From an uncultured Holophagaceae bacterium (GTDB taxonomy: Bacteria; Acidobacteriota; Holophagae; Holophagales; Holophagaceae), in assembly GCA_903937385.1 (NCBI GenBank), contig CAIZZF010000025.1, forward strand, positions 1-64,000: a stretch of DNA of 64,000 bases. The letters are read 5' to 3'. Numbering within the stretch: the stretch's first letter is position 1; the number at the start of each line of letters is the position of its first letter. Both the position numbers and the translations under genes were made by a program. This document shows, piece after piece, positions 37,842 through 49,713 of the stretch. The notes under the pieces were generated by a model that was not told the origin of the DNA, searched no databases, and worked only from the letters and a program-made list of their open reading frames with translations.

Positions 37842-38432
37842 CTACTTCCCGAACCGGAAGACGGCGCTGATCTGCAGCCAGGTGGCCGTGTCATAGCCGA
37901 AGCCATCGGGGCCGCTCTTGTCGACGAAGATCTGGTTCAAGGTGCCTTCCAGGGCGAAGGTGCGGTTGAAGATGTAGCCGGCTCCCCCCCGCACGCCAAG
38001 CTTGCCGCTCTGGGAGTCACTGCCGCTGGTCCATCGGCCGGCCCCGTTGACGAACTCCCAGTCGTTCTTGATCTGGTTCAGGTTCGCCCCGGCGATGCTG
38101 TACCAGCCACGATTCAGGCCCTCGAAGCGGTAGATCCAGTCGGCGCCGGCCTGGAAGGCCTTGTAGTTATTCTTGGAAGCGGCGAAGCCGCCCCAGCCGG
38201 ACCCCGGGAAGTCCTGGAAGGTCAGGTGGGCCCGGACCTCATGGCGGGGGGCCACCTGGAAGTCGAGGTGGCCACCGACGTGGGAGCCGAAGATCTGGTT
38301 GGTGCCCAGGTCCGACTTGTCCTTCAGGTCGCCCACGGGCAGGGAGAGGCCCGTGTAGAGGCCGCCGGTGATGCTCTGGGCCGAGAGGGCTGCGCCCGTG
38401 AAAAAGCAGGCAATGACGAGGGTCTTGCGCAT
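37842..38432 (-). CDS. Small outer-membrane beta-barrel protein
   Basis: 196 aa. The signal peptide MRKTLVIACFFTGAALSA is followed by alternating polar/aromatic strands (GGLYTGLSLPVGDLKDK, GVRGGAGYIFNRTFALEG, ATWLQISAVFRFGK), as in eight-stranded OmpA/OmpW-like barrels. Start preceded by AGGAG. No defined function; likely a structural or porin-like surface protein. Confidence 0.75.
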   Translation of the reverse strand: MRKTLVIACFFTGAALSAQSITGGLYTGLSLPVGDLKDKSDLGTNQIFGSHVGGHLDFQVAPRHEVRAHLTFQDFPGSGWGGFAASKNNYKAFQAGADWIYRFEGLNRGWYSIAGANLNQIKNDWEFVNGAGRWTSGSDSQSGKLGVRGGAGYIFNRTFALEGTLNQIFVDKSGPDGFGYDTATWLQISAVFRFGK

Positions 38433-38545
38433 AGGTACTCCTGGGTTGAGACACCCCTTGAGGGGGGAGTTCCAGCCTAGCGAGACCTGCGCGGCCCCGC
38501 GTCAACCGAAGGGACTATCGAGTATCACCACCGCCTGGGCAGACC

Positions 38546-39034
38546 CTATTCCAGTGTCACGCCGCGCCCGCTGAGGATCCGCGCTTCGATCTTGGAAGTG
38601 CTGTGACCCGGCAGGAAGGGGATGAGGATGAGGCGCCCGCCCTGGGCTTCGACGAAGTCCCGGCCCACCACGGTCTCCGGGGTGTAGTCCCCGCCCTTCA
38701 CCAGGACGTCGGGTCGCAGAGCCTGGATCAGCTCCAGCGGCGTGTCCTCGTCAAAGCGCACCACGGCGTCCACGCTGCGCAGTCCCAGCAGCACGGCCGC
38801 CCGGGCGGCCTCGTCCTGCAGGGGGCGTCCTGGCCCCTTCAGGCGCGCCACGGAGGCATCGCTGTTCAGTCCCACCACCAGGAAGTCGCCCTGGGCGCGG
38901 GCGTCCGCCAGATACTGCACATGGCCGGGGTGGATCAGGTCGAAGCACCCGTTCGTGAAGCACAGTGTCCCCGGGCGGGGGAAGGCCGCGAGGAAGGCTT
39001 CAGGGGTCTGGAAGAAAAGGGTCGGTGACGGCAT
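38546..39034 (-). CDS. rfaE2: Heptose 1-phosphate adenylyltransferase
   Basis: 162 aa nucleotidyltransferase. [21 protein letters not shown] contains the HxGH nucleotide-binding motif, and the C-terminal [13 protein letters not shown] contains the S-T-S-K motif. It is the stand-alone second half of HldE and makes ADP-heptose for the lipopolysaccharide core. No other heptose gene is adjacent. It supports a Gram-negative envelope. Confidence 0.93.
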   Translation of the reverse strand: MPSPTLFFQTPEAFLAAFPRPGTLCFTNGCFDLIHPGHVQYLADARAQGDFLVVGLNSDASVARLKGPGRPLQDEAARAAVLLGLRSVDAVVRFDEDTPLELIQALRPDVLVKGGDYTPETVVGRDFVEAQGGRLILIPFLPGHSTSKIEARILSGRGVTLE

Positions 39035-39090
39035 CGTAGGTTCGGAAGTAAGATCATCGGTTCGGGGACCATTCCCAGGAGAAGTCTGCC

Positions 39091-39372
39091 ATGCCCCTCT
39101 ACGAATACCGTTGCGAAGCTTGCGGCCAGCCTGAAGAGAAGCTGGAGAGCTTGTCCGCGCCCGTTGTCCACGCCTGCGGAGCCTGCGGGGCAGAGGAGGG
39201 CATGAAGCGCCAGCTGTCCGTCGCCGCGTTCTCGCTGTCCGGTGGGGGCTGGTACAAAGGCGCGGCCTCGGAGCCAGCAGCCTCCGCCTCGCCTTCGCCC
39301 GCGGCCACTGAGGCCCCCAAGAGCGGCCATGGCTGCGCCGCGGGTGGCTGCGGCTGCCCCCTGGCCGGGTGA
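39091..39372 (+). CDS. FmdB-family zinc ribbon protein
   Basis: 93 aa. [21 protein letters not shown] with a later CGACG gives the two CxxC pairs of the FmdB-type zinc ribbon. The C-terminus is an Ala/Ser/Pro-rich tail ending in a Cys/Gly-rich [14 protein letters not shown] putative regulatory protein of unknown target. The start has aggaga. It precedes the str operon but has its own context. Confidence 0.85.
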   Translation: MPLYEYRCEACGQPEEKLESLSAPVVHACGACGAEEGMKRQLSVAAFSLSGGGWYKGAASEPAASASPSPAATEAPKSGHGCAAGGCGCPLAG

Positions 39373-39398
39373 CGTTCAGGCCGTATGTAGTTGTTGCG

Positions 39399-39426
39399 TT
39401 GACTTCTGGGCTTTTTCCGATAGCCT
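39399..39426 (+). promoter_or_regulatory. Candidate sigma-70 promoter of the str operon
   Basis: ttgact and tagcct are separated by 16 bases, about 110 nt upstream of rpsL. The -35 matches five of six consensus bases and the -10 matches three. The following leader to 39537 contains a small hairpin (cgggcc/ggcccg). Confidence 0.4.
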
Positions 39427-39537
39427 AGATGGTTCCGGCCCCGTGGGTCGGCGCAGGTTTTCATCCGTCCGACGTTCCCTCCGCGGAACCTCTCGGGCCC
39501 AGGCCCGGATCCACCGGTGCCTTCCATGGAGGATGGT

Positions 39538-39936
39538 GTGCCTACCATCAATCAGCTGATCCGCATTGGGCGGAAGACGTTCCAGAACAAGACGAAGAGC
39601 CCCGCGCTCGACGCCTGCCCGCAGAAGCGCGGCGTGTGCACTCGCGTGTTCACCACCACGCCCAAGAAGCCGAACTCGGCCCTCCGCAAGGTGGCCCGTG
39701 TGCGTCTCACCAACGGCATCGAGTGCACGACCTACATCCCTGGCGTTGGCCACAACCTGCAGGAGCACAGCATCGTGCTCATCCGCGGCGGCCGCGTGAA
39801 GGATCTGCCGGGCGTTCGCTATCACGTGGTGCGCGGCACCCTGGACGCCACTGGCGTCGCAGGCCGCAACCAGTCCCGTTCCAAGTACGGTGCGAAGCGG
39901 CCCAAGGCCGGTGCCGCTCCGGCCAAGAAGAAGTAG
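39538..39936 (+). CDS. rpsL: 30S ribosomal protein S12, GTG start
   Basis: The conserved N-terminus PTINQLIR begins right after a GTG at 39538, which has GGAGG five bases upstream, so the track's extra MPSMEDG residues are not used. This gives 132 aa. S12 sits at the decoding centre; [12 protein letters not shown] and [12 protein letters not shown] hold the lysines tied to streptomycin response, here unmutated. First gene of the str operon. Confidence 0.95.
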   Translation: MPTINQLIRIGRKTFQNKTKSPALDACPQKRGVCTRVFTTTPKKPNSALRKVARVRLTNGIECTTYIPGVGHNLQEHSIVLIRGGRVKDLPGVRYHVVRGTLDATGVAGRNQSRSKYGAKRPKAGAAPAKKK

Positions 39937-39945
39937 GTGAGGTGA

Positions 39946-40419
<474 letters not shown>

Positions 40420-40434
40420 CAGCACCCAAGACCG

Positions 40435-40463
40435 GGAGGAGCCGCCGGCTTGGCGGCTCCTCC
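40435..40463 (+). promoter_or_regulatory. Strong hairpin between rpsG and fusA
   Basis: Perfect 12-bp stem ggaggagccgcc / ggcggctcctcc with a ggctt loop, followed by tgcgaaggtcttt. It could attenuate or process the transcript, or be an S7 control site. The T run is weak, so complete termination is unlikely. Confidence 0.55.
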
Positions 40464-40525
40464 TGCGAAGGTCTTTGAAGCACCCCCGAAATCCGATTCC
40501 GATTTGATCCTTTCAGGAGGCCGCA

Positions 40526-42634
<2,109 letters not shown>

Positions 42635-42795
42635 TTATTCTTATCTCCAGAACCGGGCAACGCCCGATGTTGGAGCAAGGCAAGACCGCTCGTTTGTTGT
42701 TCTAGCCCCCCTGGGGTGAGGCCGTTTCCCGAACCGCGAGGTTGCCGGGCCTCCTGATCCACCGCTTCCTCCCACGGGAGGTCGTGCGTTCTTCC

Positions 42796-42828
42796 AAAAA
42801 AGCCGTTGAATTTCCAGCGGCTTTTGCT
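42796..42828 (+). terminator. Terminator after the str operon
   Basis: Stem aaaagccgttg / cagcggctttt (one wobble) with a 6-nt loop and T-rich end. It is 164 nt downstream of fusA. The intervening 42635-42795 has no gene; it holds only short GC palindromes such as cctcccacgggagg. Confidence 0.7.
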
Positions 42829-42833
42829 ATGCT
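42806..42833 (+). promoter_or_regulatory. Candidate promoter of the S10 operon
   Basis: ttgaat and tatgct are 16 bases apart, about 90 nt upstream of rpsJ, overlapping the str terminator stem. Each hexamer matches four of six consensus bases. The leader carries a gtccc/gggac hairpin near 42845-42860. Confidence 0.4.
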
Positions 42834-42922
42834 GATCAGCCCTGTCCCTGTTTCCGGGACGGATTCACATGGGCGGTCAGCGCCCCACGTCTATGGACGG
42901 TCTCCGTCCCAATGGAGTGAAC

Positions 42923-43249
42923 ATGAAAGACAACATCCGCATCCGCCTGCGTGCCTTCGACCACCGTCTGCTCGACCAGAGCACCCGTGAGATCGTGGAC
43001 ACCGCCAAGCGCACGGGCGCCCAGGTGGCAGGGCCCATCCCCCTCCCCACCCGCACGAACAAGTACACCGTCAACCGCAGCCCCCACGTCGACAAGAAGA
43101 GCCGGGACCAGTTCGAGATCCGCACGCACAAGCGCCTGCTGGACATCCTGAACCCCACTCAGAACACCGTGGACACGCTGATGCGTCTCGACCTGCCTGC
43201 TGGCGTCGACGTGGAGATCAAGGTCTTCAGTCGCCAGGGCAACCGGTAG
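42923..43249 (+). CDS. rpsJ: 30S ribosomal protein S10
   Basis: 108 aa beginning [20 protein letters not shown], with the core [26 protein letters not shown]. Start at 42923 with GGAG five bases upstream; the track's 18 extra residues come from the leader. Opens the S10-spc-alpha cluster. S10 also joins antitermination complexes with NusB. Confidence 0.96.
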   Translation: MKDNIRIRLRAFDHRLLDQSTREIVDTAKRTGAQVAGPIPLPTRTNKYTVNRSPHVDKKSRDQFEIRTHKRLLDILNPTQNTVDTLMRLDLPAGVDVEIKVFSRQGNR

Positions 43250-43263
43250 AGGGGGGAGAGATC

Positions 43264-43890
43264 ATGTCAAAAGGAATCATCGGCAAGAAGCTGGGCATGA
43301 CCCAGATCTTCAATGAGCAGGGACAGGTCGTCCCCGTGACCGTCATCCAGGCTGGCCCTTGCGTGGTTGTGATGCGCAAGACCTCCGCCAAAGATGGCTA
43401 CGAGGCGGTGCAGATCGGCTTCGTGGATCCCAACGGCGGCAAGCGCGCCACCAAGGCTGAGAAGGGCCACTGCGAGAAGCAGGGCGTCGCTCCGGTCCGC
43501 GTGCTGCGCGAGATCAAGGTGGATGCCACGGACGAATCGAAGCCCGGCGACAGCGTCCTGGCCAGCGCCTTCGAGGCGAAGACCAAGGTGAACGTCACTG
43601 GCATCAGCAAGGGCAAGGGGTTCGCCGGCGTCATCAAGCGGCACCACTTCTCCGGCGGCCGCGCGACCCACGGCTCCATGTTCCACCGTGCTCCCGGCTC
43701 CATCGGCCAGTCCAGCTATCCCAGCCGCGTCTTTCCTGGCGTCCGGATGCCCGGCCACATGGGCGACGCCCAGGTGACCGTGCGCAACCTGGAGATTGCC
43801 AAGGTGGACGTCGAGAACAACCTGCTCCTCATCAAGGGCGCCGTCCCCGGCCCCAAGGGCGGTTACATCGTCATCAAGCAGGAGGCCTAA
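43264..43890 (+). CDS. rplC: 50S ribosomal protein L3
   Basis: 208 aa. [20 protein letters not shown] and [22 protein letters not shown] are family hallmarks; the latter loop approaches the peptidyl transferase centre and contains the glutamine that PrmB methylates in some bacteria. gggggagag site upstream, one base before rplD. Confidence 0.97.
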   Translation: MSKGIIGKKLGMTQIFNEQGQVVPVTVIQAGPCVVVMRKTSAKDGYEAVQIGFVDPNGGKRATKAEKGHCEKQGVAPVRVLREIKVDATDESKPGDSVLASAFEAKTKVNVTGISKGKGFAGVIKRHHFSGGRATHGSMFHRAPGSIGQSSYPSRVFPGVRMPGHMGDAQVTVRNLEIAKVDVENNLLLIKGAVPGPKGGYIVIKQEA

Positions 43891-43891
43891 G

Positions 43892-44527
43892 ATGGCAGCC
43901 TTCCAGCACCCCGTACTCAGTCTCGAGAACAAGCAGGTCGACACCGTCGAACTCCTGCCTGAAGTGTTCAAGCTCGAAGACGTGAACCAGCACCTGATCT
44001 GGGAAGCGGTCCGCCACTTCCTGGCCAAGCGGCGCGCAGGCACCGCGAAGACCAAGGACAAGTGGGAAGTCAGCGGCTCCGGCAAGAAGCTCTGGAAGCA
44101 GAAGGGCACCGGCCGCGCCCGTGTGGGCTCCATCCGCAGCCCGCTCTGGAAGGGCGGCGGCACCACCCACGGTCCGCACCCCCGTTCCTACGATTACGCC
44201 TTCCCCAAGAAGGCCCGTCGCGCTGCCCTGCGCAACGCGCTGTCCGCCAAGTTGGCGAGCGGCCAGATCATGGTGGTCGAGAACTGGGACGTCGCATCCC
44301 ACAAGACCAAGACCCTGGTTCAGACCCTCGGCAAGCTCGGCGTCACCGGTTCGGCCCTCCTGGTCGGCACCGAAGCCAGCGAAAAGCTCACCATGGCCGC
44401 CGGAAACAACCCGAAGCTGCAGACCGTCGAGAGCCTGGGCGTGAACGTCTATGAGCTCCTCAAGTACGACCAGGTGATCTTCTCCAAGGAAGCCGTCCTG
44501 GCCCTCCAGGAGGTTGTGAAGCCATGA
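43892..44527 (+). CDS. rplD: 50S ribosomal protein L4
   Basis: 211 aa from the ATG at 43892, just after the rplC stop; the track frame begins inside rplC. KQKGTGRARVGSIRSPLWKGGG is the extended loop lining the exit tunnel. In enterics L4 represses the S10 operon; that is not established here. The stop overlaps the rplW start (ATGA). Confidence 0.96.
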   Translation: MAAFQHPVLSLENKQVDTVELLPEVFKLEDVNQHLIWEAVRHFLAKRRAGTAKTKDKWEVSGSGKKLWKQKGTGRARVGSIRSPLWKGGGTTHGPHPRSYDYAFPKKARRAALRNALSAKLASGQIMVVENWDVASHKTKTLVQTLGKLGVTGSALLVGTEASEKLTMAAGNNPKLQTVESLGVNVYELLKYDQVIFSKEAVLALQEVVKP

Positions 44528-44799
44528 CCAAGATCTTTGACGTGATCCGCAAGCCCCTCCTCACGGAGAAGGGCCAGCTCCTTCGGGAGAAGAACATCCA
44601 GGTGTTCGAAGTGGCCACTTGGGCCACCAAGCACCAGATCCGGGAAGCAGTCGAACTGCTTCTCCAGTCCAAGGTGAAGAACATCCGCACCGTGCGGATT
44701 CCGAGCCGGACCAAGCGGCTGGGCCGTTTCGTGGGGACTTCCAGCCCCCGCAAGAAGGCCTACGTCGAGCTCGCCGAGGGCGCACCCGCGTCTGAGTAG
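44524..44799 (+). CDS. rplW: 50S ribosomal protein L23
   Basis: 91 aa, MTKIFDVIRKPLLTEKGQLL, with the conserved KVKNIRTVRIPSRTKRLGRF loop. L23 forms the docking site at the tunnel exit for trigger factor and SRP. Four-base overlap with rplD. Confidence 0.95.
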   Translation: MTKIFDVIRKPLLTEKGQLLREKNIQVFEVATWATKHQIREAVELLLQSKVKNIRTVRIPSRTKRLGRFVGTSSPRKKAYVELAEGAPASE

Positions 44800-44873
44800 G
44801 CGATTCCATGGCGGACGGACAAGCTTTGCCCATTATCGCCCGCCCCTTTCAACCCTGAGGCAAGAGGACAACC

Positions 44874-45695
44874 ATGAGCATCAAACAGCTCAAGCCAACG
44901 ACCCCTGGTCAGCGCGGCATGTCCAAGTTCGGCTTCGAGGAAATCACCACGGACACGCCTGAGCGTTCCCTGATTTCCAAGCGAAACCGCACTGGAGGCC
45001 GTTCCAACACCGGCCGGATCACCACCCGCCACATCGGCGGTGGCCACAAGCGCCAGTATCGGATCATCGACTTCAAGCGCAACAAGCTCGAAGTGCCCGC
45101 CAAGGTGGCCACGATCGAGTACGACCCCAACCGCACCGCCCGCATCGCCCTGCTGGTCTACTCCGACGGCGAGAAGCGCTACATCCTGGCCCCCGATGGT
45201 CTGGAAGTGGGCCGCGTCGTGGTGGCTGGCAAGACCGCCGACATCCTGGTGGGCAACGCGCTTCCCCTCCGGAACATCCCGGTCGGCAACACGGTGCACA
45301 ACATCGAGATGAAGCCCGGCAAGGGTGGCCAGATCGCCCGCGCCGCCGGCACCTTCGCCCAGCTCGTGGCGAAGGAAGATGACTACGCCCAGCTCCGCAT
45401 GCCCTCCGGTGAGATCCGCAAGATCCACCTGGACTGCTACGCGACGATCGGCACGGTCGGCAACCTGCAGCACGAGAACATCCAGATCGGCAAGGCCGGC
45501 CGTACCCGTTGGATGGGGGTTCGTCCCACCGTCCGCGGCGTGGTCATGAACCCCGTCGACCACCCCCATGGTGGCGGCGAGGGCCGGACTTCCGGTGGTC
45601 GTCACCCTGTGACGCCCTGGGGCCAGCCGACCCGCGGCTACAAAACCCGTGGCAACCGTCGCACGGATAAGTTCATCGTCAAGCGGATCAACTAG
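44874..45695 (+). CDS. rplB: 50S ribosomal protein L2
   Basis: 273 aa. [20 protein letters not shown] and the C-terminal [25 protein letters not shown], which carries the conserved histidine near the peptidyl transferase centre. A 74-nt spacer from rplW ends in an aagagga ribosome-binding site. Confidence 0.97.
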   Translation: MSIKQLKPTTPGQRGMSKFGFEEITTDTPERSLISKRNRTGGRSNTGRITTRHIGGGHKRQYRIIDFKRNKLEVPAKVATIEYDPNRTARIALLVYSDGEKRYILAPDGLEVGRVVVAGKTADILVGNALPLRNIPVGNTVHNIEMKPGKGGQIARAAGTFAQLVAKEDDYAQLRMPSGEIRKIHLDCYATIGTVGNLQHENIQIGKAGRTRWMGVRPTVRGVVMNPVDHPHGGGEGRTSGGRHPVTPWGQPTRGYKTRGNRRTDKFIVKRIN

Positions 45696-45706
45696 GAGGC
45701 CCGACA

Positions 45707-45991
45707 ATGGCACGTTCCCTGAAAAAAGGCCCGTTCATTGACGCCCACCTCCAGAAGAAGGTGGAAGTCGCCCAGGCGGCGAACGACAAGCGCGTGATCA
45801 AGACCTGGTCCCGTCGCTCCACCGTCGTTCCGCAGATGATCGGTCTTACCCTCGCCGTCCACAACGGCAACAAGTTCATTCCTGTCTATGTCACTGAGAA
45901 CATGATCGGCCACAAGCTGGGCGAGTTCTCCATGACCCGCACGTTCAAGGGTCATGCCGGCAAGGCAGATACCAAGGCGAAGGGGAAATAG
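45707..45991 (+). CDS. rpsS: 30S ribosomal protein S19
   Basis: 94 aa, [20 protein letters not shown] and [20 protein letters not shown], standard for S19 in the 30S head. 11-nt spacing from rplB with an aggaggc site. Confidence 0.97.
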   Translation: MARSLKKGPFIDAHLQKKVEVAQAANDKRVIKTWSRRSTVVPQMIGLTLAVHNGNKFIPVYVTENMIGHKLGEFSMTRTFKGHAGKADTKAKGK

Positions 45992-45993
45992 CG

Positions 45994-46350
45994 ATGGCAC
46001 AGATCGTTTCTACCGCCACCGTTCGCCACCTGCGCGGCTCGGCCCAGAAGGCCCGCCTCGTGGTGGACCTCATCCGCGGCAAGCATGTCGGCGAGGCCCA
46101 GTGGGTCCTCACGCAGGCCAAGAAGTATGCCGCCGCCCCCATCCGCAAACTGCTGGATTCCGCCGTGGCCAACGCCATCGACAAGAATCCCTCTGTCAAT
46201 CCCGATGAGCTGCTGGTGAAGACCGCATTCGTGGACGAGGGCTTCCGCATGAAGCGCGTCCGCCCTGCACCCATGGGCCGCGCCTACCGGGTCCAGAAGC
46301 GCACCTGCCACATCACCATCCAGCTCGCGTCAGCGGCCGGGGAGGAGTAG
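45994..46350 (+). CDS. rplV: 50S ribosomal protein L22
   Basis: 118 aa with [21 protein letters not shown] and the tunnel-lining hairpin [21 protein letters not shown]. Two bases after rpsS, two before rpsC. Confidence 0.97.
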   Translation: MAQIVSTATVRHLRGSAQKARLVVDLIRGKHVGEAQWVLTQAKKYAAAPIRKLLDSAVANAIDKNPSVNPDELLVKTAFVDEGFRMKRVRPAPMGRAYRVQKRTCHITIQLASAAGEE

Positions 46351-46352
46351 TC

Positions 46353-47000
46353 ATGGGTCAGAAAGTTCACCCGTACGGGTTCCGCCTTGTCTACCAGAAG
46401 AACTGGCACAGCAAGTGGTTCTCGAAGCGCGACTACGCGCTGCTGCTCCATGAGGACATCAAGCTCCGCCGCGAACTGAAGAAGCAGCTGCACAGCCTGA
46501 ACGCGATGGTCTCGAAGATCGACATCGAGCGCGCCGCCGACAAGGTCACCGTGCGCATCTACACCGCCCGCCCCGGCATCGTCATCGGCCGCAAGGGTGC
46601 TGAGATCGACAAGCTCCGCGAAGACCTCCAGAAGCGCCTGAACCGCCCCGTGTCCGTCGACATCCAGGAGATCAAGAAGCCTGAAGTGGACGCCCAGCTC
46701 GTGGCCGAGGGCGTTGCCCAGCAGCTCGAGCGCCGCATCGCCTTCCGCCGCGCCATGCGTAAGGCGGAGGAAGCTGCGATCCGCTTCGGCGCCAAGGGTT
46801 TCAAGATCAAGGTCTCCGGCCGCCTGAACGGCGCCGAGATCGCCCGGACCGAGGACTACCTCTCCGGCCAGATGCCCCTGCAGACCATTCGCGCGGGTGT
46901 TGACTACGGTTTCGCCGAGGCCCGCACGACCTACGGGATCATCGGCATCAAGGTCTGGGTGAATCTGGGCGACCAGGTTGCCGAGACCGTGAAGCGCTGA
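46353..47000 (+). CDS. rpsC: 30S ribosomal protein S3
   Basis: 215 aa. [23 protein letters not shown], a KH-2 domain with [19 protein letters not shown], and the C-terminal [21 protein letters not shown]. Part of the mRNA entry channel. Confidence 0.97.
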   Translation: MGQKVHPYGFRLVYQKNWHSKWFSKRDYALLLHEDIKLRRELKKQLHSLNAMVSKIDIERAADKVTVRIYTARPGIVIGRKGAEIDKLREDLQKRLNRPVSVDIQEIKKPEVDAQLVAEGVAQQLERRIAFRRAMRKAEEAAIRFGAKGFKIKVSGRLNGAEIARTEDYLSGQMPLQTIRAGVDYGFAEARTTYGIIGIKVWVNLGDQVAETVKR

Positions 47001-47009
47001 GGTGAATCC

Positions 47010-47429
47010 ATGCTGATGCCCAAGAAGGTCAAGAACCGCAAAACCATGAAGGGCCGCACCCGCGGCGTCGCCACCCGTGGCAACGAGCTCGCCTTCGGCG
47101 ATTTCGGCCTCAAGGCGATGGAGCACTGCTGGCTCACCAACCGTGAGATCGAAGCTGCCCGTATCGCCATGACCCGCCACATCAAGCGCGGCGGCAAGAT
47201 CTGGATCCGCATCTTCCCTGATCGTCCGACCACTTCCAAGCCCGCGGAAACCCGCATGGGCTCTGGCAAGGGAGCTCCGGACGGCTGGGTGGCGGTGATT
47301 CGTCCCGGACGCATCCTCTTTGAGATGGAAGGTGTGACCGAGGAAACCGCACGCGAGGCGCTGCGCCTGGCCCAGATGAAGCTGTCTGTGGCGTCTGAGT
47401 TCATCACCCGCACGCCGCCGGAGGAGTGA
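47010..47429 (+). CDS. rplP: 50S ribosomal protein L16
   Basis: 139 aa, [19 protein letters not shown] and the conserved [22 protein letters not shown] loop near the A site. A second in-frame ATG two codons later is possible; the gaggtg site fits the first. Confidence 0.97.
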   Translation: MLMPKKVKNRKTMKGRTRGVATRGNELAFGDFGLKAMEHCWLTNREIEAARIAMTRHIKRGGKIWIRIFPDRPTTSKPAETRMGSGKGAPDGWVAVIRPGRILFEMEGVTEETAREALRLAQMKLSVASEFITRTPPEE

Positions 47430-47434
47430 GAGCC

Positions 47435-47635
47435 ATGTCCAAGAAGAATCCCTTTTCCGAGTTGACCGGCAAGAGTGTGGAGGAACTGGCGCAGCTGGAG
47501 GCCGAACTGGCCGCCAAGCGCTTTACCCTCCGCTTCCAGCACGCCGTGGGCCAGGTCGAGAACACTGCCGAGGTCCGCAAGACCCGTCGTGAGCTCGCCC
47601 GCGTCAAGACGGCCTTGGCCACCAAGCTGGCCTAG
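47435..47635 (+). CDS. rpmC: 50S ribosomal protein L29
   Basis: 66 aa from the ATG at 47435 (ggaggag eight bases upstream); the track's GTG lies within the rplP stop. Helical hairpin with [22 protein letters not shown] and [15 protein letters not shown]. Confidence 0.93.
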   Translation: MSKKNPFSELTGKSVEELAQLEAELAAKRFTLRFQHAVGQVENTAEVRKTRRELARVKTALATKLA

Positions 47636-47643
47636 GAGAACCC

Positions 47644-47901
47644 ATGAGCCTCGAAACCAAGATGACTCGTAACGGCGTGGTGGTCTCCAACAAGGCCGAC
47701 AAGACCGTGGTAGTGAAGGTGGAGCGCAAGTTCCAGCACCCGCTCTACCACCGCACCGTCAAGCAGACCGCCAAGTTTATGGCTCACGACGAGACCAACG
47801 CCTGCTCCATCGGCGACGTGGTCAAGATCGTAGAGACCCGCCCCCTTTCCAAGCGCAAGCGCTGGATGGTCCTTGAGATCGTCCAGAAGGCCGGCGAGTA
47901 A
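47644..47901 (+). CDS. rpsQ: 30S ribosomal protein S17
   Basis: 85 aa OB-fold protein with [19 protein letters not shown] and [15 protein letters not shown], standard S17 motifs. Aggagaaccc upstream. Confidence 0.96.
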   Translation: MSLETKMTRNGVVVSNKADKTVVVKVERKFQHPLYHRTVKQTAKFMAHDETNACSIGDVVKIVETRPLSKRKRWMVLEIVQKAGE

Positions 47902-47910
47902 GGAGCTCAC

Positions 47911-48279
47911 ATGATCCAGATGGGAACCATGCTCACCGTCGCCGATAACTCCGGCGCCAAGAAGATCTGCTGCATCCTGCCCCTGGGCGGCGGTGTCGGC
48001 AGGATCGCCCAGCTCGGCGACGTCATCACGGCCTCTGTCAAGGAAGCGATTCCCGGCGGCACTGTGAAGAAGAAGGCCGTTGTCCAGGCCGTCATCGTCC
48101 GCCAGCGCAAAGCCTTCCGTCGCAAGGACGGTTCGTACATCCGCTTCGACGAGAACGCCGCTGTCATCATCAAGAAGGATGGCGAGCCCGTCGGCACCCG
48201 CGTGTTCGGCCCCGTGGCCCGTGAACTGCGCGAGCGGAAGTACATGAAGATCGTCTCCCTGGCCCCTGAGGTGCTTTGA
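47911..48279 (+). CDS. rplN: 50S ribosomal protein L14
   Basis: 122 aa, [22 protein letters not shown], and [24 protein letters not shown] at the end. The stop overlaps the rplX start (TGATG), and the rplX ribosome-binding site lies inside this gene. Confidence 0.97.
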   Translation: MIQMGTMLTVADNSGAKKICCILPLGGGVGRIAQLGDVITASVKEAIPGGTVKKKAVVQAVIVRQRKAFRRKDGSYIRFDENAAVIIKKDGEPVGTRVFGPVARELRERKYMKIVSLAPEVL

Positions 48280-48551
48280 TGGAAACCACGACCAAGATGA
48301 AGCTGAAGAAGGGCGACCAGGTCGTCATCATCGCCGGCAAGGAAAAGGGCAAGACCGGAACCATCGCCAAGGTCAGCCCCTCCAACAACCGCGTGGTGGT
48401 CACCGGCCTCAACCTGATCAAGAAGGCCACCAAGCCCAATCCCCAGACGGGTGAGGGTGGCGGGATCCTGGAGAAGGAGGCCCCGATTCACGCCTCCAAC
48501 GTCATGCTCCTCGACGCCAAGACGGGCAAGGGCACGCGCAAGCGGGCCTAG
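48279..48551 (+). CDS. rplX: 50S ribosomal protein L24
   Basis: 90 aa from the ATG at 48279 (the track uses the TTG three bases earlier). [23 protein letters not shown] is the KOW motif and [19 protein letters not shown] follows. Shorter than the 104 aa of E. coli L24 but complete. It is followed by an unusual 383-nt gap. Confidence 0.94.
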   Translation: METTTKMKLKKGDQVVIIAGKEKGKTGTIAKVSPSNNRVVVTGLNLIKKATKPNPQTGEGGGILEKEAPIHASNVMLLDAKTGKGTRKRA

Positions 48552-48934
48552 TGTTGTCCGGGGGTTCCGCGCTGCGCGCATACCCCCGGGCCCCCGCGCT
48601 TGGGACGGTAGCCCGCCCCTCGCCTACTCCTCCACGGTGGTTCGGTGCTGCTCACGCAACCCGGCCCCCCAAGCACGGATCGGGCACAGCCCGCCCCTTT
48701 GCTTATTCTTCTCCGGTGAATTCGCGCAGTTCGCACCACTGGACCTTTTCGCTTCCTTCCAGGCCTTTCCTGTGGGAAGATAGCCGTTCTGCCCCGTGCG
48801 CGGGGTGGAGATCCACGGCGCATCCTGCGCCATGACAACTGAGGTTGGGGGGAAACGGGCCGGACCGCCGTCCCAAGCCCCCCCGCTCTCCCGAACCCCT
48901 GGGGCATTGCCGCCTCTCGGAAATGGAGGAATCC
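48552..48934 (+). other. 383-nt non-coding insertion inside the spc operon
   Basis: No convincing gene. It opens with a ccgggggt / acccccgg stem (48558-48589). It then carries an imperfect direct repeat: agcccgcccctcgcctac at 48610-48639 resembles agcccgcccctttgctta at 48688-48718, with the shared pattern extending upstream on both sides. Further GC tracts follow up to the rplE ribosome-binding site (tggagga). ORFs here (110 and 94 aa) are Pro/Arg/Ser-rich frame shadows. The region may be a leader, a repeat element or a decayed insertion. Confidence 0.6.
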
Positions 48935-49498
48935 ATGACTGCCACGCAAGGCCACGCGGAGCCCCGCGTCAAGGCTCGCTACCACCAAGAGGTGGCTTCG
49001 AAGCTGAAGGAGGAGTTCGCCTTCACTTCGGCGATGCAGATCCCCCGTCTGCAGAAGATCGTCATCAACATGGGTGTTGGTGACGCGATCCAGAACATCA
49101 AGGTGCTCGACGTCGCCGTTGACGAGCTCAGCTCCATCGTTGGCCAGAAGGCCATCGTGCGCAAGGCCAAGAAGAGCGTCGCCCAGTTCAAGCTGCGCGC
49201 CGGCATGCCCATCGCCTGCATGGTGACCCTGCGCGGGCCCCGCATGTGGGAGTTCTTCGACCGCCTCGTGACCCTGTCCCTGCCCCGTGTCCGTGACTTC
49301 CGTGGCGTGCCCACCAAGTCCTTCGACGGCCGCGGCAACTACACCCTGGGCCTGAAGGATCAGCTGATCTTCCAGGAAATCGACTATTCCAAGGTGGACA
49401 AGATGAAGGGGATGAACATCACCTTCGTGACCACCGCCAAGAATGACGCCGAAGCGCGGGCCCTGCTGGGTCACCTCGGTATGCCCTTCCGCAAGTAG
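48935..49498 (+). CDS. rplE: 50S ribosomal protein L5
   Basis: 187 aa from the ATG at 48935 with tggagga upstream; the track's 30 upstream residues belong to the gap. [19 protein letters not shown] and [20 protein letters not shown] are conserved. L5 carries 5S rRNA into the 50S subunit. The slightly long N-terminus ([15 protein letters not shown]) is as in related bacteria. Confidence 0.96.
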   Translation: MTATQGHAEPRVKARYHQEVASKLKEEFAFTSAMQIPRLQKIVINMGVGDAIQNIKVLDVAVDELSSIVGQKAIVRKAKKSVAQFKLRAGMPIACMVTLRGPRMWEFFDRLVTLSLPRVRDFRGVPTKSFDGRGNYTLGLKDQLIFQEIDYSKVDKMKGMNITFVTTAKNDAEARALLGHLGMPFRK

Positions 49499-49515
49499 CC
49501 AAGGAGATCATACCG

Positions 49516-49701
49516 ATGGCCAAGATTTCCAAAATCGTCAAGGATCAGCGCAAGCCGAAGTTCTCGACCCAGCACCGCAATCGCTGCAAGGTGTGTGGTC
49601 GGCCCCGAGGTTATCTGCGCAAGTTTGAACTCTGCCGTCTGTGCTTCCGGAAGCTCGCCCTCAACGGCGAACTGCCCGGCGTCCAGAAGTCAAGTTGGTA
49701 A
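49516..49701 (+). CDS. rpsN: 30S ribosomal protein S14, zinc-binding short form (type Z)
   Basis: 61 aa with [20 protein letters not shown], two CxxC pairs that bind zinc, as in the short zinc-dependent S14. The longer zinc-free form is absent here. Position between rplE and rpsH is standard. Confidence 0.96.
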   Translation: MAKISKIVKDQRKPKFSTQHRNRCKVCGRPRGYLRKFELCRLCFRKLALNGELPGVQKSSW

Positions 49702-49713
49702 GGAGAGGGGACC

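Noticed and set aside
42635-42795. A tRNA or small RNA gene after fusA
   Set aside because: No T-loop sequence, acceptor pairing or conserved RNA structure could be found; only short GC palindromes.
48451-48835. Two ORFs (110 and 94 aa) across the rplX-rplE gap
   Set aside because: They overlap rplX out of frame or lack a ribosome-binding site, and their composition (Pro/Arg/Ser) is that of GC-rich non-coding sequence.
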